From assembly GCF_001263355.1 (NCBI RefSeq), contig NZ_LGYO01000044.1, positions 39,216 through 103,215 of the forward strand: a DNA stretch of 64,000 bases, in the 5' to 3' direction. This DNA comes from Acetobacterium bakii (GTDB lineage: Bacteria; Bacillota; Clostridia; Eubacteriales; Eubacteriaceae). Position numbers and translations under genes: made by a program. The notes beneath the pieces were generated by a model. The model was given only the letters and a program-made list of their open reading frames with translations. It ran no database searches and was not told where the DNA came from. This document shows positions 35,395 through 45,284 of this stretch, one piece after another (within the stretch, counting starts at the first letter, position 1; every line of letters starts with the position of its first letter).

Positions 35395-35730
35395 TTTATC
35401 ACCTCCTGCTTATAAGACTCGGTTGTTACAAAAGCGTTTCAAAATTATTTATTTTCTTTTCGTCTATCATCAACAAGCTTTTTTGAATCTTTTGGAATTG
35501 CCCAAACATATCCAAAACGAACAATGCCCTCAATAAAAAGATCCGCGCCTGATACCAATTTATAAACTTAATAAACAAGCTTTTTTTAATACCCCAAAGT
35601 AACATTTTATAAAAATCAGAAGGTATATATACAGCTCAAAAATGCATTAATAAAGCCATTTCTCCCTAAACAGAAAAAAACCGCCTCATCACAAGGCGGT
35701 CTTTATTGTATCGAATTTTGAGTTTTTATT
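35395..35730. other. ssrA downstream flank
   Basis: No gene. It holds the stretch that is repeated, diverged, at 20778-20940, and the ssrA terminator hairpin ACCGCCT-CATCACA-AGGCGGT at 35671-35710. Confidence 0.6.
35671..35730 (-). terminator. Terminator of the intact ssrA
   Basis: On the minus strand ACCGCCTTGTGATGAGGCGGT followed by a long T-run, about 20 bases after the CCA end. Related hairpins occur at 16736, 18676, 20892 and 25333. Confidence 0.9.
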
Positions 35731-36131
35731 TGGTGGAGGCGGTGGGAGTCGAACCCACGTCCGAAAATCCATTCACAGAAGCTTCTCCGAGTGCAGTCAT
35801 TAATTATTTTCTCATTTCTCTTCTTCTCCAATGACAAAGAAGTAGCGAAACCAGCCTCTTGATCGTTAAGGGTGCGAGGCACTACCCAGAACGGTTCCCT
35901 GCTTCAATGAACGCCGAAACCCTAAACCACAGGTTGAATCGGGAGGCGTGCGGCAATTATTTTGCCGCGAAAGTCTTAATACTGTACTTTAGAGCGTAAT
36001 TACGCTGCTAAAGCCATACCGTAACTTCTGTTTGTTTTTGCGTTTATATTTATGTGCCACTTTTTACGATGATCGGCGACATCGACTCGCTACTCAAGCT
36101 TCAAAATCCCCGTCGAAACCATTGCGCCCCC
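35731..36131 (-). ncRNA. ssrA: tmRNA (ssrA)
   Basis: About 401 bases. The 5' end GGGGGCGCAATGGTTTCGAC pairs with the 3' CGCCTCC before ACCA, giving a seven-base acceptor stem with G3-U70, the alanyl-tRNA synthetase identity pair. The T-arm is GTGGGTTCGACTCCCAC. The tag frame begins at a GCA and reads AKTNRSYGMALAA followed by TAA. A pseudoknot stem GCGGCAA/TTGCCGC is intact. It rescues stalled ribosomes with SmpB, whose gene is 11 bases upstream. Confidence 0.97.
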
Positions 36132-36142
36132 AAAATTATTAG

Positions 36143-36601
36143 CTAACCCTCATGCCTCATACTTTTCTGAATCCGTCGATCGGCATCTCGCTCGGCAATG
36201 GCATGACGCTTATCATAAAGCTTCTTACCTTTGGCCAGAGCCAGTTCCATCTTGACATGATTATCTTTAAAATAGAGCGTGAGTGGTACCAGAGTATATC
36301 CTTCCCGCTGCTTTAACCCGATTAATTTGCGAATCTGCGGTTTGTGCATCAGGAGTTTACGGATGCGCAGGGGATCTTTATTATAAATATTCCCTTGCTC
36401 GTAAGGATCAATGTGCATTTGGTAAACATAAACTTCACCTTCATAAATGTCGGCATAGCTTTCCTTCAGACTGACCTTCCCCTGGCGGATGGATTTAACT
36501 TCGGTGCCGGTTAACACCAACCCAACCTCGTAGGTATCTTCAATTTGAAAATCGTGACGTGCTTTTCTATTTTTTGACACAATCTTTATGTTTTCTGCCA
36601 T
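36143..36601 (-). CDS. smpB: SsrA-binding protein SmpB
   Basis: 152 residues from ATG at 36601 (AGAGGTG site; an upstream GTG is less likely). It has the SmpB core: [43 protein letters not shown] and the [22 protein letters not shown] loop. The basic C-terminal tail is [19 protein letters not shown]. It binds the tRNA-like domain of tmRNA and brings it to stalled ribosomes. It lies between rnr and ssrA, a common arrangement. Confidence 0.97.
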   Translation of the reverse strand: MAENIKIVSKNRKARHDFQIEDTYEVGLVLTGTEVKSIRQGKVSLKESYADIYEGEVYVYQMHIDPYEQGNIYNKDPLRIRKLLMHKPQIRKLIGLKQREGYTLVPLTLYFKDNHVKMELALAKGKKLYDKRHAIAERDADRRIQKSMRHEG

Positions 36602-36651
36602 GCATATCACCTCTGTTCTTTAGCTAGTATTTTATTATAACACGGTTTCCT

Positions 36652-38871
36652 TTATTTTTCAATAAGGTCAAAATCAATTTGTTTTAAATCCACATCAGCC
36701 TTGGCCACTCTGATCTTAACAGCCTGTCCGAGTCGATAGAATTTCCCGGTTCGTTCGCCGATGTGCTGGTGAAGATCAGGATCATAGATATAATAATCAT
36801 CCTTCATATTCTGGAGTCGAACCAATCCTTCAACGGTATTTGGCAGTTCCACGAAGAAACCAAAGGAAGTGACCCCGTTGATCCGACCTTCAAAGGTTTC
36901 CCCAATATGGGCGGTCATGTATTCAGTCATTTTAAGCTTGGTGACTTCCCGTTCAATTTTTTCGGCCTGACGTTCGGTTTCTGATGAGTGCACACCCACG
37001 GCATCAATGTGTTTTTCGAGATAATCGATGGTCTTCTGGTTAAGCTTGCCCTTCAGGGATTTTGCCAGGTAACGGTGAACAAAGAGATCCGGATAACGGC
37101 GAATCGGGGAGGTAAAATGGGTGTAATATTTTGCGCCCAGGGCGTAATGTCCCAGATTATGTCCCTGGTAAACCGCCTGCTGCATGGTTCTGAGCATTAA
37201 CAGCGTGATAACCCGTTCTTCGCCTTTTCCTTCAATGTCATCCATCAGGGCCTGGAAGTCTTCGCCGGTTGGGGTGACATCTTCCTTGGAGCCGAGTTTA
37301 AAACCATAGCGATTGATAAATTTTCTAAACGCCGCTAATTTCTCAGCATCGGGCTCTGGATGGTTTCTGAATAAAAATGGAGCATTGGTTCCGGAAACGT
37401 GTTTTGCCACTGTTTCATTGCAGACCAGCATGCATTCTTCGATCATGCGATGTGATACCAGACGTTCTTCGATCACAATATCAGTGGGGAACCCTTTTTC
37501 ATCCAAAAGTATTTTTGCTTCCGGAAAATCAAAATTAATGGCGCCGCGTTTGCCCCGCCGTTCGGTATGAAGAATTTCAAACAGCTCTTCTAAAACCCGA
37601 AGATCATCGATGAAAGGCAACAGTGCCTTGGCTGTGGGATTATCTTTTCCGGCTAAAACATCGGACACGCCCTGATAGGTCATTCTTGATTTGGAGTTGA
37701 TGACGGATTTGAAAATGGTATAATCCAAAACCATTCCTTTTTTATCAATTTCCATTTCACAGCTAAAGGTCAGACGATCTTCATTTGGTACCAGGCTGCA
37801 GACGGTGTTAGATAATTTAAACGGCAGCATCGGTACCACCCGATCCACGACGTAGACACTGGTGCCGCGATCCAGGGCAGATTCATCCAGCGGCTCTCCC
37901 TGTTTGACGTAATGACTGACATCGGCAATGTGAACACCCAGGATATAGTGACCATTCTCTTTTTTCTCAATGGAAACCGCATCATCATAATCTTTGGCAT
38001 CGTCCCCATCAATGGTGAAAATTATTTCAGCTCTTAGATCTTTTCGTTTTGCCAATTCATCCGCTGTTATTTTTTCAGAAATATGATCGGCTTCCTTTTC
38101 AACATCCCTTGGAAAATCCATGGGGATATCGTATTCTTTTAATACTGAAAGAATATCAATGCCGGGTTCGTCTTTATTTCCCAGAATTTCGGCAATCTCC
38201 CCTTCCGGATTTTTCCCTTGATCAGACCAGGTGAGAATATTGACGACTACCTTGTCTCCGGTAACCGCCTTTTTCCCCCGCCGATCGGGGATGAAAATAT
38301 CCTTGCACAGCCGGTCATTATCGGGAATGACAAAACCGAAACTTTTCCCTTTTTCATAACGGCCAATGATTTTCTTGTGACCGCGTTCGATGATTTCAGC
38401 AATCTCACCTTCAGGTCTCTTTTCGCCTGGCTTTGAGGTCAGATTTACCCAAACATGATCCTGATCCAAGGCCCCGTGAAGGTATTTTTCCGGGATAAAA
38501 ATATCCTCGGTGAAAATGGTGTTATCGGGAATGACGAAGCCAAAACCGCGTTGGTTTCCCTGCAGGACACCAATAATTTTACGGGAGTCTTTGGTCTCTT
38601 CAGTAACGCTGGTTTTTGGCGCATCTTTGCTTTCTTCGGTTTCTCTTGTGTTTTTGGTGCTTCTTAGGTCTTTGGTTTTTCCGGTATCGCCTTCGGAACT
38701 GACATCAATTTTTTTCTTCTGCTCCAACTCCCTTAAAACATGGGTGAGCATTTGCCGGTCTTTTTTCTTTTTCAGTCCAATGACATCCGATAATTGATCA
38801 AATGGCATTTTTCGGTATTTGGGATCATTCATTAATCGCTGAACGATTCGTTTTAATTCTTTGGTTCTCAT
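36652..38871 (-). CDS. rnr: Ribonuclease R
   Basis: 739 residues: an N-terminal winged helix (ELKRIVQRLMNDPKYRKMPFDQL), then two cold-shock domains (GVLQGNQRGFGFVIPDN and GRYEKGKSFGFVIPDN). The RNB exonuclease domain has the catalytic Asp cluster IDGDDAKDYDDAV, and a C-terminal S1 domain (EGRINGVTSFGFFVEL) follows. It degrades structured RNA, including messages released by trans-translation. It lies between mutS and smpB in one minus-strand block. A charged stretch rich in Glu, Thr and Lys near residues 55-95 lies between the winged helix and the first cold-shock domain. Confidence 0.97.
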   Translation of the reverse strand: MRTKELKRIVQRLMNDPKYRKMPFDQLSDVIGLKKKKDRQMLTHVLRELEQKKKIDVSSEGDTGKTKDLRSTKNTRETEESKDAPKTSVTEETKDSRKIIGVLQGNQRGFGFVIPDNTIFTEDIFIPEKYLHGALDQDHVWVNLTSKPGEKRPEGEIAEIIERGHKKIIGRYEKGKSFGFVIPDNDRLCKDIFIPDRRGKKAVTGDKVVVNILTWSDQGKNPEGEIAEILGNKDEPGIDILSVLKEYDIPMDFPRDVEKEADHISEKITADELAKRKDLRAEIIFTIDGDDAKDYDDAVSIEKKENGHYILGVHIADVSHYVKQGEPLDESALDRGTSVYVVDRVVPMLPFKLSNTVCSLVPNEDRLTFSCEMEIDKKGMVLDYTIFKSVINSKSRMTYQGVSDVLAGKDNPTAKALLPFIDDLRVLEELFEILHTERRGKRGAINFDFPEAKILLDEKGFPTDIVIEERLVSHRMIEECMLVCNETVAKHVSGTNAPFLFRNHPEPDAEKLAAFRKFINRYGFKLGSKEDVTPTGEDFQALMDDIEGKGEERVITLLMLRTMQQAVYQGHNLGHYALGAKYYTHFTSPIRRYPDLFVHRYLAKSLKGKLNQKTIDYLEKHIDAVGVHSSETERQAEKIEREVTKLKMTEYMTAHIGETFEGRINGVTSFGFFVELPNTVEGLVRLQNMKDDYYIYDPDLHQHIGERTGKFYRLGQAVKIRVAKADVDLKQIDFDLIEK

Positions 38872-38899
38872 AATATCCTCTTAACCTTCTATTTATATT

Positions 38900-41545
38900 T
38901 TATATTTTTTCTCTTAAATGATAAATCACATTCATCACTTCAATGGGACTCATTTCATCAATATTCAAATCCCTGATGGTTCCTAAAGCTGCTTCCTCTT
39001 CGGGGCTGATGCCCTTTGCCATTTCAAAGAAATTAAGCTGACTAGCTTTTCTTTCGGTGAGGATGGGCGGATCAGCAACGATGAGATTTTCGCGGTAGGT
39101 GTTTTCGCCGGCTTCCAGGTGTTTGAGAATTTCCTGAGCACGTTTGGTTACCGGTGATGGAAATCCGGCGAGTTTAGCCACTTCAATGCCATAACTCTGA
39201 TCCACGCTGCCAGGCTTTATTTTTCTCAAGAAGATGACCCCGTCCGGGGTTTCTTTTAAACTGATGCTATAATTTTTAATCCCCGGTTTCAGGGTTTCAA
39301 GCTCGGTGAGTTCATGGTAATGGGTGGCAAAAAGGGTTTTGGCCCCAATCGCCGCTTTATCCCAGAGATGTTCAACTACCGCCCAAGCGATGCTAATGCC
39401 GTCAAAGGTTGAGGTTCCCCGGCCAATTTCATCGAGGATCACCAGGCTTTGGTCTGTGGCATTTTTTAGAATGTTGGCAACCTCGGTCATTTCCACCATG
39501 AAGGTACTCTGTCCGCTGGCCAGGTCATCGCTGGCACCCACTCGGGTAAAGATTCGATCCACGACACTGATGGTGCCGGCGTCGGCAGGAATAAAGGAGC
39601 CTATCTGAGCCATCAGCACAATGACTGCCACCTGTCTGATGAAGGTGGACTTCCCGGCCATATTTGGGCCGGTAATGATCATCATCTGCTGATCGTCGTC
39701 ATTGAGCAGACAATCGTTGCCAATGAAATGACTTTCTCCGATAAAGGCTTCGACCACCGGGTGGCGGCCATTTTTAATATCGATGCTTTTTTCACTGGAA
39801 ATTTCAGGTCGCACGTAATGGTTTTGGAGGGCCACTGTGGCGAGCGAGTAAATGGCATCCAATTCAGCCACTTCGGTTGCTTTCTTCTGGATGCGCTGGA
39901 TTTCCGCTAAAAGGGTTTCCCTGATTTCCTGAAACACCTGGGTTTCACATCGCAGCAAACCTTCCTGGGCACCCAGGATCTTGTTTTCCATTGCCTTAAG
40001 CTCCGGGGTAAAGTACCGCTCGGCGTTGGCCAGGGTTTGCTTCCTGATGTAATCCTCGGGTACCTGATCCAAATAGCTTTTGGTGACCTCCAGAAAGTAT
40101 CCAAACACTCGGTTATATTTGATTTTAAGAGATTTAATCCCGGATTTTTCACGTTCCCGACATTCCAGATCGCGGATCCAGTCCTGGCCTTTTTCCGAAG
40201 CTTCCCGATAGGTATCGACCTCATCGTTATACCCGGTTTTAACCACATTTCCTTCTTTAATAACCAATGGTGCATTGTCATCAATGGCTTTTTCAATCAG
40301 CGTCCAAACATCCTCAAGCAGTTCATCCTGATCGTAAAGACTTGCCAGCTTTTCAGCTTTCAGCGATGCCAGAAAAGCATTAATTAATGGCAAGGCCCCC
40401 AGAGATTGTTTAAGGGCCAACAGGTCTCTGGGGTTAGCCGTCCCAAATGAGATCTTGGCGCAAAGCCGTTCAAGATCGTAAACCTTGGTGAGAATGGTTT
40501 TAAACTCCGGCAGACGGCTGGCGTGATCATAAAATTCCTGGACACTTCCCTGTCTCTCTAAAATATTTGCAGTTTTTATCAGCGGCGCTTCCAGCCAGCG
40601 TCTTAACGTTCGGCCACCCATGGCGGTAACAGTTTTATCCAACACCCACAGCAGACTGCCCTTTTTTTCCAGGGTCCGAATGGTTTCGGTGAGTTCTAAA
40701 TTCCGCCGGGTGGACAGGTCCAGAACCATGAAATCCCGGCTTTTATAATAACGGATGGTTTTGATATGATTCAATGCCCGTCTCTGGGTTTCGTCGATGT
40801 AACCCAGCAGCCCTCCGGCGGCGGCAATGGCATGGTCTCTTTTTTCCAGATCCAGGGCGCCCAGTGAAAATACTTCAAATTGAGTGGTAATGCGCTCACT
40901 GCAACTCTTAATATTAAAATATTTTTCAGGGTACAGACTGGCCAGGATCCCGAATTTCTTCTCGATCAGCTCCAGGGCCTGGGGTTGTTTAAACAAAGCG
41001 GGATTTAGAATCACTTCCGCGGGCAGCATTTTCCCGATTTCATCTGCCAGTTGGGACAACCAAAGCTCCGGGGTTTTTCCCTCAATTTCAGTAACGTAAA
41101 AGTCTCCGGTTGAAACGTCAATGCTGGCAATACCCAAACGGTTATTTTCAAGATACAGGGACATCAGGTAATTATTTTTTTTTGATTCCAAGAGCGTTCC
41201 TTCGGAAATGGTTCCCGGGGAAATCACCCGGACAATTCCCCGCTTGACAATGCCTTTGGCATCTTTGGGGTCTTCCATTTGTTCGCAGATAGCAACCTTA
41301 TATCCTTTTTCGACCAGCCGGGTAATGTAATTCTGGGCAGCATGATAAGGCACCCCACACATCGGGGCTCGTTCTTCCAGGCCGCAATCCCTTCCGGTAA
41401 GCGCAATTTCCAGTTCTCGGGAGGCTTTAAGAGCATCGTCAAAGAACATTTCATAGAAATCGCCTAATCGAAAGAAAAGCAGGGCATCTGGAACCTCTTC
41501 ATGAATTTGCAGGTATTGGGTCATCATGGGTGATAATTGCGCCAT
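38900..41545 (-). CDS. mutS: DNA mismatch repair protein MutS
   Basis: 881 residues, full length. The N-terminal mismatch-binding motif is FFRLGDFYEMFFDDA (Phe-x-Glu wedge region). The ATPase has Walker A GPNMAGKSTFIRQ, then signature-type DDLASGQSTFMVEM, Walker B VILDEIGRGTSTFDG and TLFATHYHEL. It recognises mismatches. It is four bases downstream of miaB and 28 upstream of rnr. No mutL follows in this window, unlike the mutS-mutL order of many Firmicutes. Confidence 0.97.
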   Translation of the reverse strand: MAQLSPMMTQYLQIHEEVPDALLFFRLGDFYEMFFDDALKASRELEIALTGRDCGLEERAPMCGVPYHAAQNYITRLVEKGYKVAICEQMEDPKDAKGIVKRGIVRVISPGTISEGTLLESKKNNYLMSLYLENNRLGIASIDVSTGDFYVTEIEGKTPELWLSQLADEIGKMLPAEVILNPALFKQPQALELIEKKFGILASLYPEKYFNIKSCSERITTQFEVFSLGALDLEKRDHAIAAAGGLLGYIDETQRRALNHIKTIRYYKSRDFMVLDLSTRRNLELTETIRTLEKKGSLLWVLDKTVTAMGGRTLRRWLEAPLIKTANILERQGSVQEFYDHASRLPEFKTILTKVYDLERLCAKISFGTANPRDLLALKQSLGALPLINAFLASLKAEKLASLYDQDELLEDVWTLIEKAIDDNAPLVIKEGNVVKTGYNDEVDTYREASEKGQDWIRDLECREREKSGIKSLKIKYNRVFGYFLEVTKSYLDQVPEDYIRKQTLANAERYFTPELKAMENKILGAQEGLLRCETQVFQEIRETLLAEIQRIQKKATEVAELDAIYSLATVALQNHYVRPEISSEKSIDIKNGRHPVVEAFIGESHFIGNDCLLNDDDQQMMIITGPNMAGKSTFIRQVAVIVLMAQIGSFIPADAGTISVVDRIFTRVGASDDLASGQSTFMVEMTEVANILKNATDQSLVILDEIGRGTSTFDGISIAWAVVEHLWDKAAIGAKTLFATHYHELTELETLKPGIKNYSISLKETPDGVIFLRKIKPGSVDQSYGIEVAKLAGFPSPVTKRAQEILKHLEAGENTYRENLIVADPPILTERKASQLNFFEMAKGISPEEEAALGTIRDLNIDEMSPIEVMNVIYHLREKI

Positions 41546-41549
41546 GGGT

Positions 41550-42920
41550 CTACTCCTGTGATACTTTTATGCCATCAAGGCTGAAGGTTTTGGTATCGGT
41601 TATTTTAACCAATACAATTTTTCCGATGTCTTCCGGGTCGCCTGCAAAATTAACCAGTTTTCCGGTTTCCGTTCGACCGGTTAAACGATTAGCTTTGTTT
41701 CGACTGGGTTCTTCCGCCAACACGGTGACCAACTGATCCTGATAGGTTTGATTGATACCAAGGCTTTGTTCGTGAAGAATTTCAAGGCTTCGATTCAAGC
41801 GCTCATGCTTGATTTCCTCAGGGATCTGATCTTTCATGGTAGCCGCCGGTGTTCCGGTGCGGATGGAATAAAGAAAGGTAAAGGCCGAATCAAACTCACA
41901 GATCTTGATTACCTTAAGGGTTTCCTCAAAATCTTCTTCGGTTTCCCCTGGAAAGCCAACGATAATATCGGTGGTTATGGCGATCCCCGGGATTTTTTCT
42001 CTGATTTTCGCCACCCGATCAATGACATCGGCCTGGGTGTATTTCCGATTCATGGCCTTTAGAATCCGGGTGCTCCCAGACTGAATTGGCAAATGGATAT
42101 ATTTGCATACCTTGTCACAATCCGCAATGGCATCAATGACGTCATCGGTCAGATCCTTGGGATGGGACGTCATAAAGCGAATTCGACCCAATTTTTCAAT
42201 GGTATTCAATTCCCTTAACAGTATCGCAAAGTTGATGTTATCCCCCAGATCATTGCCGTAGGAATTGACATTTTGTCCTAAAAGGGTTATTTCCACACAG
42301 CCGTCTGCGGCCAGAGCTTTTGCCTCGGCAATGATTTTTTCGGGCTGTCGACTAACTTCCCGACCCCTGGTATAGGGAACAATACAATAGGTACAGAAAT
42401 TATTGCAGCCATTCATAATCGTTATAAAAGCTTTAAAAGGATAGCGATGATCCACTGGCAGATCTTCAATAATCGTGTTCGAATCAGTCAAAACTTCAAC
42501 CATGCGTTTCCCGTTTACCAGATAATTATTGAGCATTTCCGGGAAAAGATGGAGATTATGGGTTCCAAAAACAAGATCGACCTGTTTGTATGTTTTAACA
42601 ATTTTTTCGACTATTTCGCGCTGTTGCATCATGCATCCACACACCGCCAGGATTAAATCGGGATTTGTTTTTTTGATGGTTTTAAATTCACCGATATTTC
42701 CAAAAACCCGAACGTCGGCATTTTCGCGGATGCTACAAGTATTGAGGATCACCAGACCGGCCTTATAAACATCTTCCTCATAAGTGTAACCCATAGCCTT
42801 GAGCAGACCCGAAAGTTTTTCGGAATCATTTTCATTCATCTGGCATCCAAAGGTTCGGATACAGTATGTTAACTTTTTATCATGTTCAAATACTCTTTTT
42901 GCATTCTTTTTATGACTCAT
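41550..42920 (-). CDS. miaB: tRNA methylthiotransferase MiaB
   Basis: 456 residues. The UPF0004 domain supplies Cys ligands (TFGCQMNENDSE, NTCSIRENA, CGCMMQQ). The radical SAM motif is GCNNFCTYCIVPYTRGRE, and a C-terminal TRAM domain ends KLVNFAGDPEDIGKIVLVKITDT. It adds the 2-methylthio group to i6A37 of tRNAs. It is first in the miaB-mutS-rnr-smpB-ssrA minus-strand block. Confidence 0.96.
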   Translation of the reverse strand: MSHKKNAKRVFEHDKKLTYCIRTFGCQMNENDSEKLSGLLKAMGYTYEEDVYKAGLVILNTCSIRENADVRVFGNIGEFKTIKKTNPDLILAVCGCMMQQREIVEKIVKTYKQVDLVFGTHNLHLFPEMLNNYLVNGKRMVEVLTDSNTIIEDLPVDHRYPFKAFITIMNGCNNFCTYCIVPYTRGREVSRQPEKIIAEAKALAADGCVEITLLGQNVNSYGNDLGDNINFAILLRELNTIEKLGRIRFMTSHPKDLTDDVIDAIADCDKVCKYIHLPIQSGSTRILKAMNRKYTQADVIDRVAKIREKIPGIAITTDIIVGFPGETEEDFEETLKVIKICEFDSAFTFLYSIRTGTPAATMKDQIPEEIKHERLNRSLEILHEQSLGINQTYQDQLVTVLAEEPSRNKANRLTGRTETGKLVNFAGDPEDIGKIVLVKITDTKTFSLDGIKVSQE

Positions 42921-43106
42921 ATATATTTTTTTCTCCTAAATAACTTAACTTATAAATTGATACATCTTATTATATACTAAATAGATTAAAAAAGACTGTT
43001 AATATTTAAATTGGTGTTGCGCTAAATTAATAACAAAAAGATCCTTTTGCCGGCTCGTTTTTGATATTGCGTGAACCAGCGGAAATCGACATTTCTTCCG
43101 GTTGGT

Positions 43107-45227
43107 TTAATAAATTCCGTAAAATTCTTCCATGGTTTTGCCGCTGTTATAAATAGCTGTTGCCGCATCCACACCCAGGTAGCGGAGATGCCATGGTTCA
43201 TAGGCATAACCGGTAATATTGGTTTTTCCCTCGGCATAACGGACAATGAAACCATATTTATGGGCGTTTTCTTTTATGAAACGACCTTCCGCGGTTGATC
43301 CGAAGCTTTCTAAAAGATCATACCCCACGGATGCACTGGTGACGTCCATGGCCAGGCCCAGCTGATGCTCACTCATGCCCGGCCGGGCACTCACAAGCTC
43401 AGCGCCCTGAACCCCATAGGTATCAACGTTCCATTGATAAAGCCCGGCCTGGGTTTCATAGGAGCGATACCCTGAACAGCAATAGAGGTTTAGCCCATTC
43501 GCACTGGCCGCCTGGAAAAGCTGGGCCAGTCCCTGGGCGGCAACTGATCTCAATTGGGTGCTTCGGGTGGATGGCAGATTCACCCAGACCAAGTCGCTCG
43601 GCACATAATTCGATGGAATGCTGTGATTTTTATTGACTAACCGGGTGATTGAACCCAAAGGCTGCTCCGTTGGCCCAGGTGCCGGGGAGCCCTTTGGGAG
43701 AATTAAAATTCTAATAGCTTCTAATTTTAACGACATCCCTTCGGTTCCGGCAAGCTCGCCATTTTTAGACCAGTTTAGCCAGCCTAAGTTTCCTACGGAT
43801 ACCAAATAATAGAGATCGCACATTTTAGCATCCGATCCAGTTAGCTGCATTCGAATGGCTTCCAACTGCAAGCCCCGCTCTTCTGTACCACTGGTTTCAC
43901 CTTCACTTTTCCAGTCCTGCCAGCCAATATTTTGAATGTGTGTCTGGTATTCAATACCAACATCATAGTCGGAATCATTCAGCTTAATTTCAATGCCTTC
44001 CAAACGCAGGTTGTTTCCGACGGTGCCGCTGAGCTGGCCATTTTCCTGCCAGCCCTGCCAGCCGATATTCTGTATATGCGTTCGGTAGGTTGATCGAATA
44101 TTGCCAGTTAAAAAAGGAAGGTTGGTAGCTCCCGGGGCTGGCGAGCCCTTTGGCAGGATCATAATTTTAATCCCCTCCAGCCGATATGATAAGCCTTCTG
44201 TTCCGGCACTTTCATCGGCTTGTGCCCAATCCAGCCAACCAAAATTTTGGGCATGGACTTGATAATACAGATCACACATTTTTGCATCGGCACCGGTTAA
44301 CCTGATTTTAATGGCTTCCAGTCGCAGGGCTTCGCCGGTGGTGCCGCTCAGCACACCGTTGTTTTTCCAGTCCTGCCAGCCAATATTTTGAATGTGCGTC
44401 TGGTATTCGATGCCCACGGCATAACCTGAATCATTCAGCTTAATTTCAATGCCTTCCAAATTAAGACCTTTTCCCGTGGTACCGCTGAGCTGACCATCTC
44501 CCTGCCAGTCCTGCCAGCCGATATTTTGAACATGGGTGCGATAGGTACAATGAATATTCCCCGTTAAAAAGGACTGATCTGTGGATCCAGGTGCAGGTGT
44601 TCCTTTGGGAAGAATCATAATTTTAATGGCCTCCAGCTTTAATGATAAGCCTTCGGTGCCGGCACTTTTGCCATTTGAAGCCCAATCCAGCCAGCCGAAG
44701 TTCTGGGAATGAACTTGATAGTAGATGTCATACTTGCCGGCACTTGCTCCGGTTAATCTTATTTGAATGGCTTCCAAACGCAATGATTCCCCGGAAGTCC
44801 CACTCATTGAACCACCGCTTTTAAATCCTTGCCAGCCGATATTTTGAACCTGGGTTTGATATTCGATGCCAAGGTCGCTTTCGGCATTGTCTAATTTGAT
44901 TTCAATCCCTTCCAATCGAAGGGATTGGCCTTCGGTTCCGCTTATAGCACCATCTTTTACAAAATTTTGCCAGCCGATATCCTGTACATGAGTACGATAG
45001 GAGCAACCCACAGCTGTTGAAGCTACTGTTTCGGCGGCATTTAATTCTGTCTTTGCTTCGCTCTCGCTGGATTCCTCTGCCGTGACATCGATGCCTGCCA
45101 CCTCCGCAGCCTCTTTAGCAACCTCTTCTTCTGCCTTCGCATCAGTGATCGGCGACATAGTTATAGCTACTAAACACATTACTAAAACACCTGCCAGTAA
45201 TTTCTTCCAGGACCGCTTTCTTATCAT
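43107..45227 (-). CDS. ChW-repeat surface protein with VanY-type carboxypeptidase
   Basis: 706 residues. Signal peptide (LLAGVLVMCLVAITMSPITDAKA), an acidic linker, then nine ChW repeats in three successive triplets. Each triplet reads an R/Y-THVQ..GW unit, an IEYQT..GW unit and a YYQVH..FGWLDW unit, and closes with the linker ILPKGxPAPG. A C-terminal D,D-carboxypeptidase domain of the VanY/DacB type has SGYRSYETQ, the metal motif SEHQLGLAMDV and EPWHLRYLG. It probably binds the cell wall by the repeats and trims peptide stems. ChW repeats are a clostridial hallmark. No sortase signal. Confidence 0.93.
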   Translation of the reverse strand: MIRKRSWKKLLAGVLVMCLVAITMSPITDAKAEEEVAKEAAEVAGIDVTAEESSESEAKTELNAAETVASTAVGCSYRTHVQDIGWQNFVKDGAISGTEGQSLRLEGIEIKLDNAESDLGIEYQTQVQNIGWQGFKSGGSMSGTSGESLRLEAIQIRLTGASAGKYDIYYQVHSQNFGWLDWASNGKSAGTEGLSLKLEAIKIMILPKGTPAPGSTDQSFLTGNIHCTYRTHVQNIGWQDWQGDGQLSGTTGKGLNLEGIEIKLNDSGYAVGIEYQTHIQNIGWQDWKNNGVLSGTTGEALRLEAIKIRLTGADAKMCDLYYQVHAQNFGWLDWAQADESAGTEGLSYRLEGIKIMILPKGSPAPGATNLPFLTGNIRSTYRTHIQNIGWQGWQENGQLSGTVGNNLRLEGIEIKLNDSDYDVGIEYQTHIQNIGWQDWKSEGETSGTEERGLQLEAIRMQLTGSDAKMCDLYYLVSVGNLGWLNWSKNGELAGTEGMSLKLEAIRILILPKGSPAPGPTEQPLGSITRLVNKNHSIPSNYVPSDLVWVNLPSTRSTQLRSVAAQGLAQLFQAASANGLNLYCCSGYRSYETQAGLYQWNVDTYGVQGAELVSARPGMSEHQLGLAMDVTSASVGYDLLESFGSTAEGRFIKENAHKYGFIVRYAEGKTNITGYAYEPWHLRYLGVDAATAIYNSGKTMEEFYGIY

Positions 45228-45284
45228 TTCCCCTTTTCCTTTCCTTCGTTAAATATCTTTATATTTGGATTATATTGTTATTCT

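Noticed and set aside
25747..36050. Complete integrative element with its own integrase
   Set aside because: No integrase, excisionase or relaxase gene is present in the segment; only a KTR gene and IS debris point to mobility.
42529..42768. Long reading frames opposite to miaB, mutS and others
   Set aside because: They lie wholly inside well-supported genes on the other strand, show no domain and no ribosome site.
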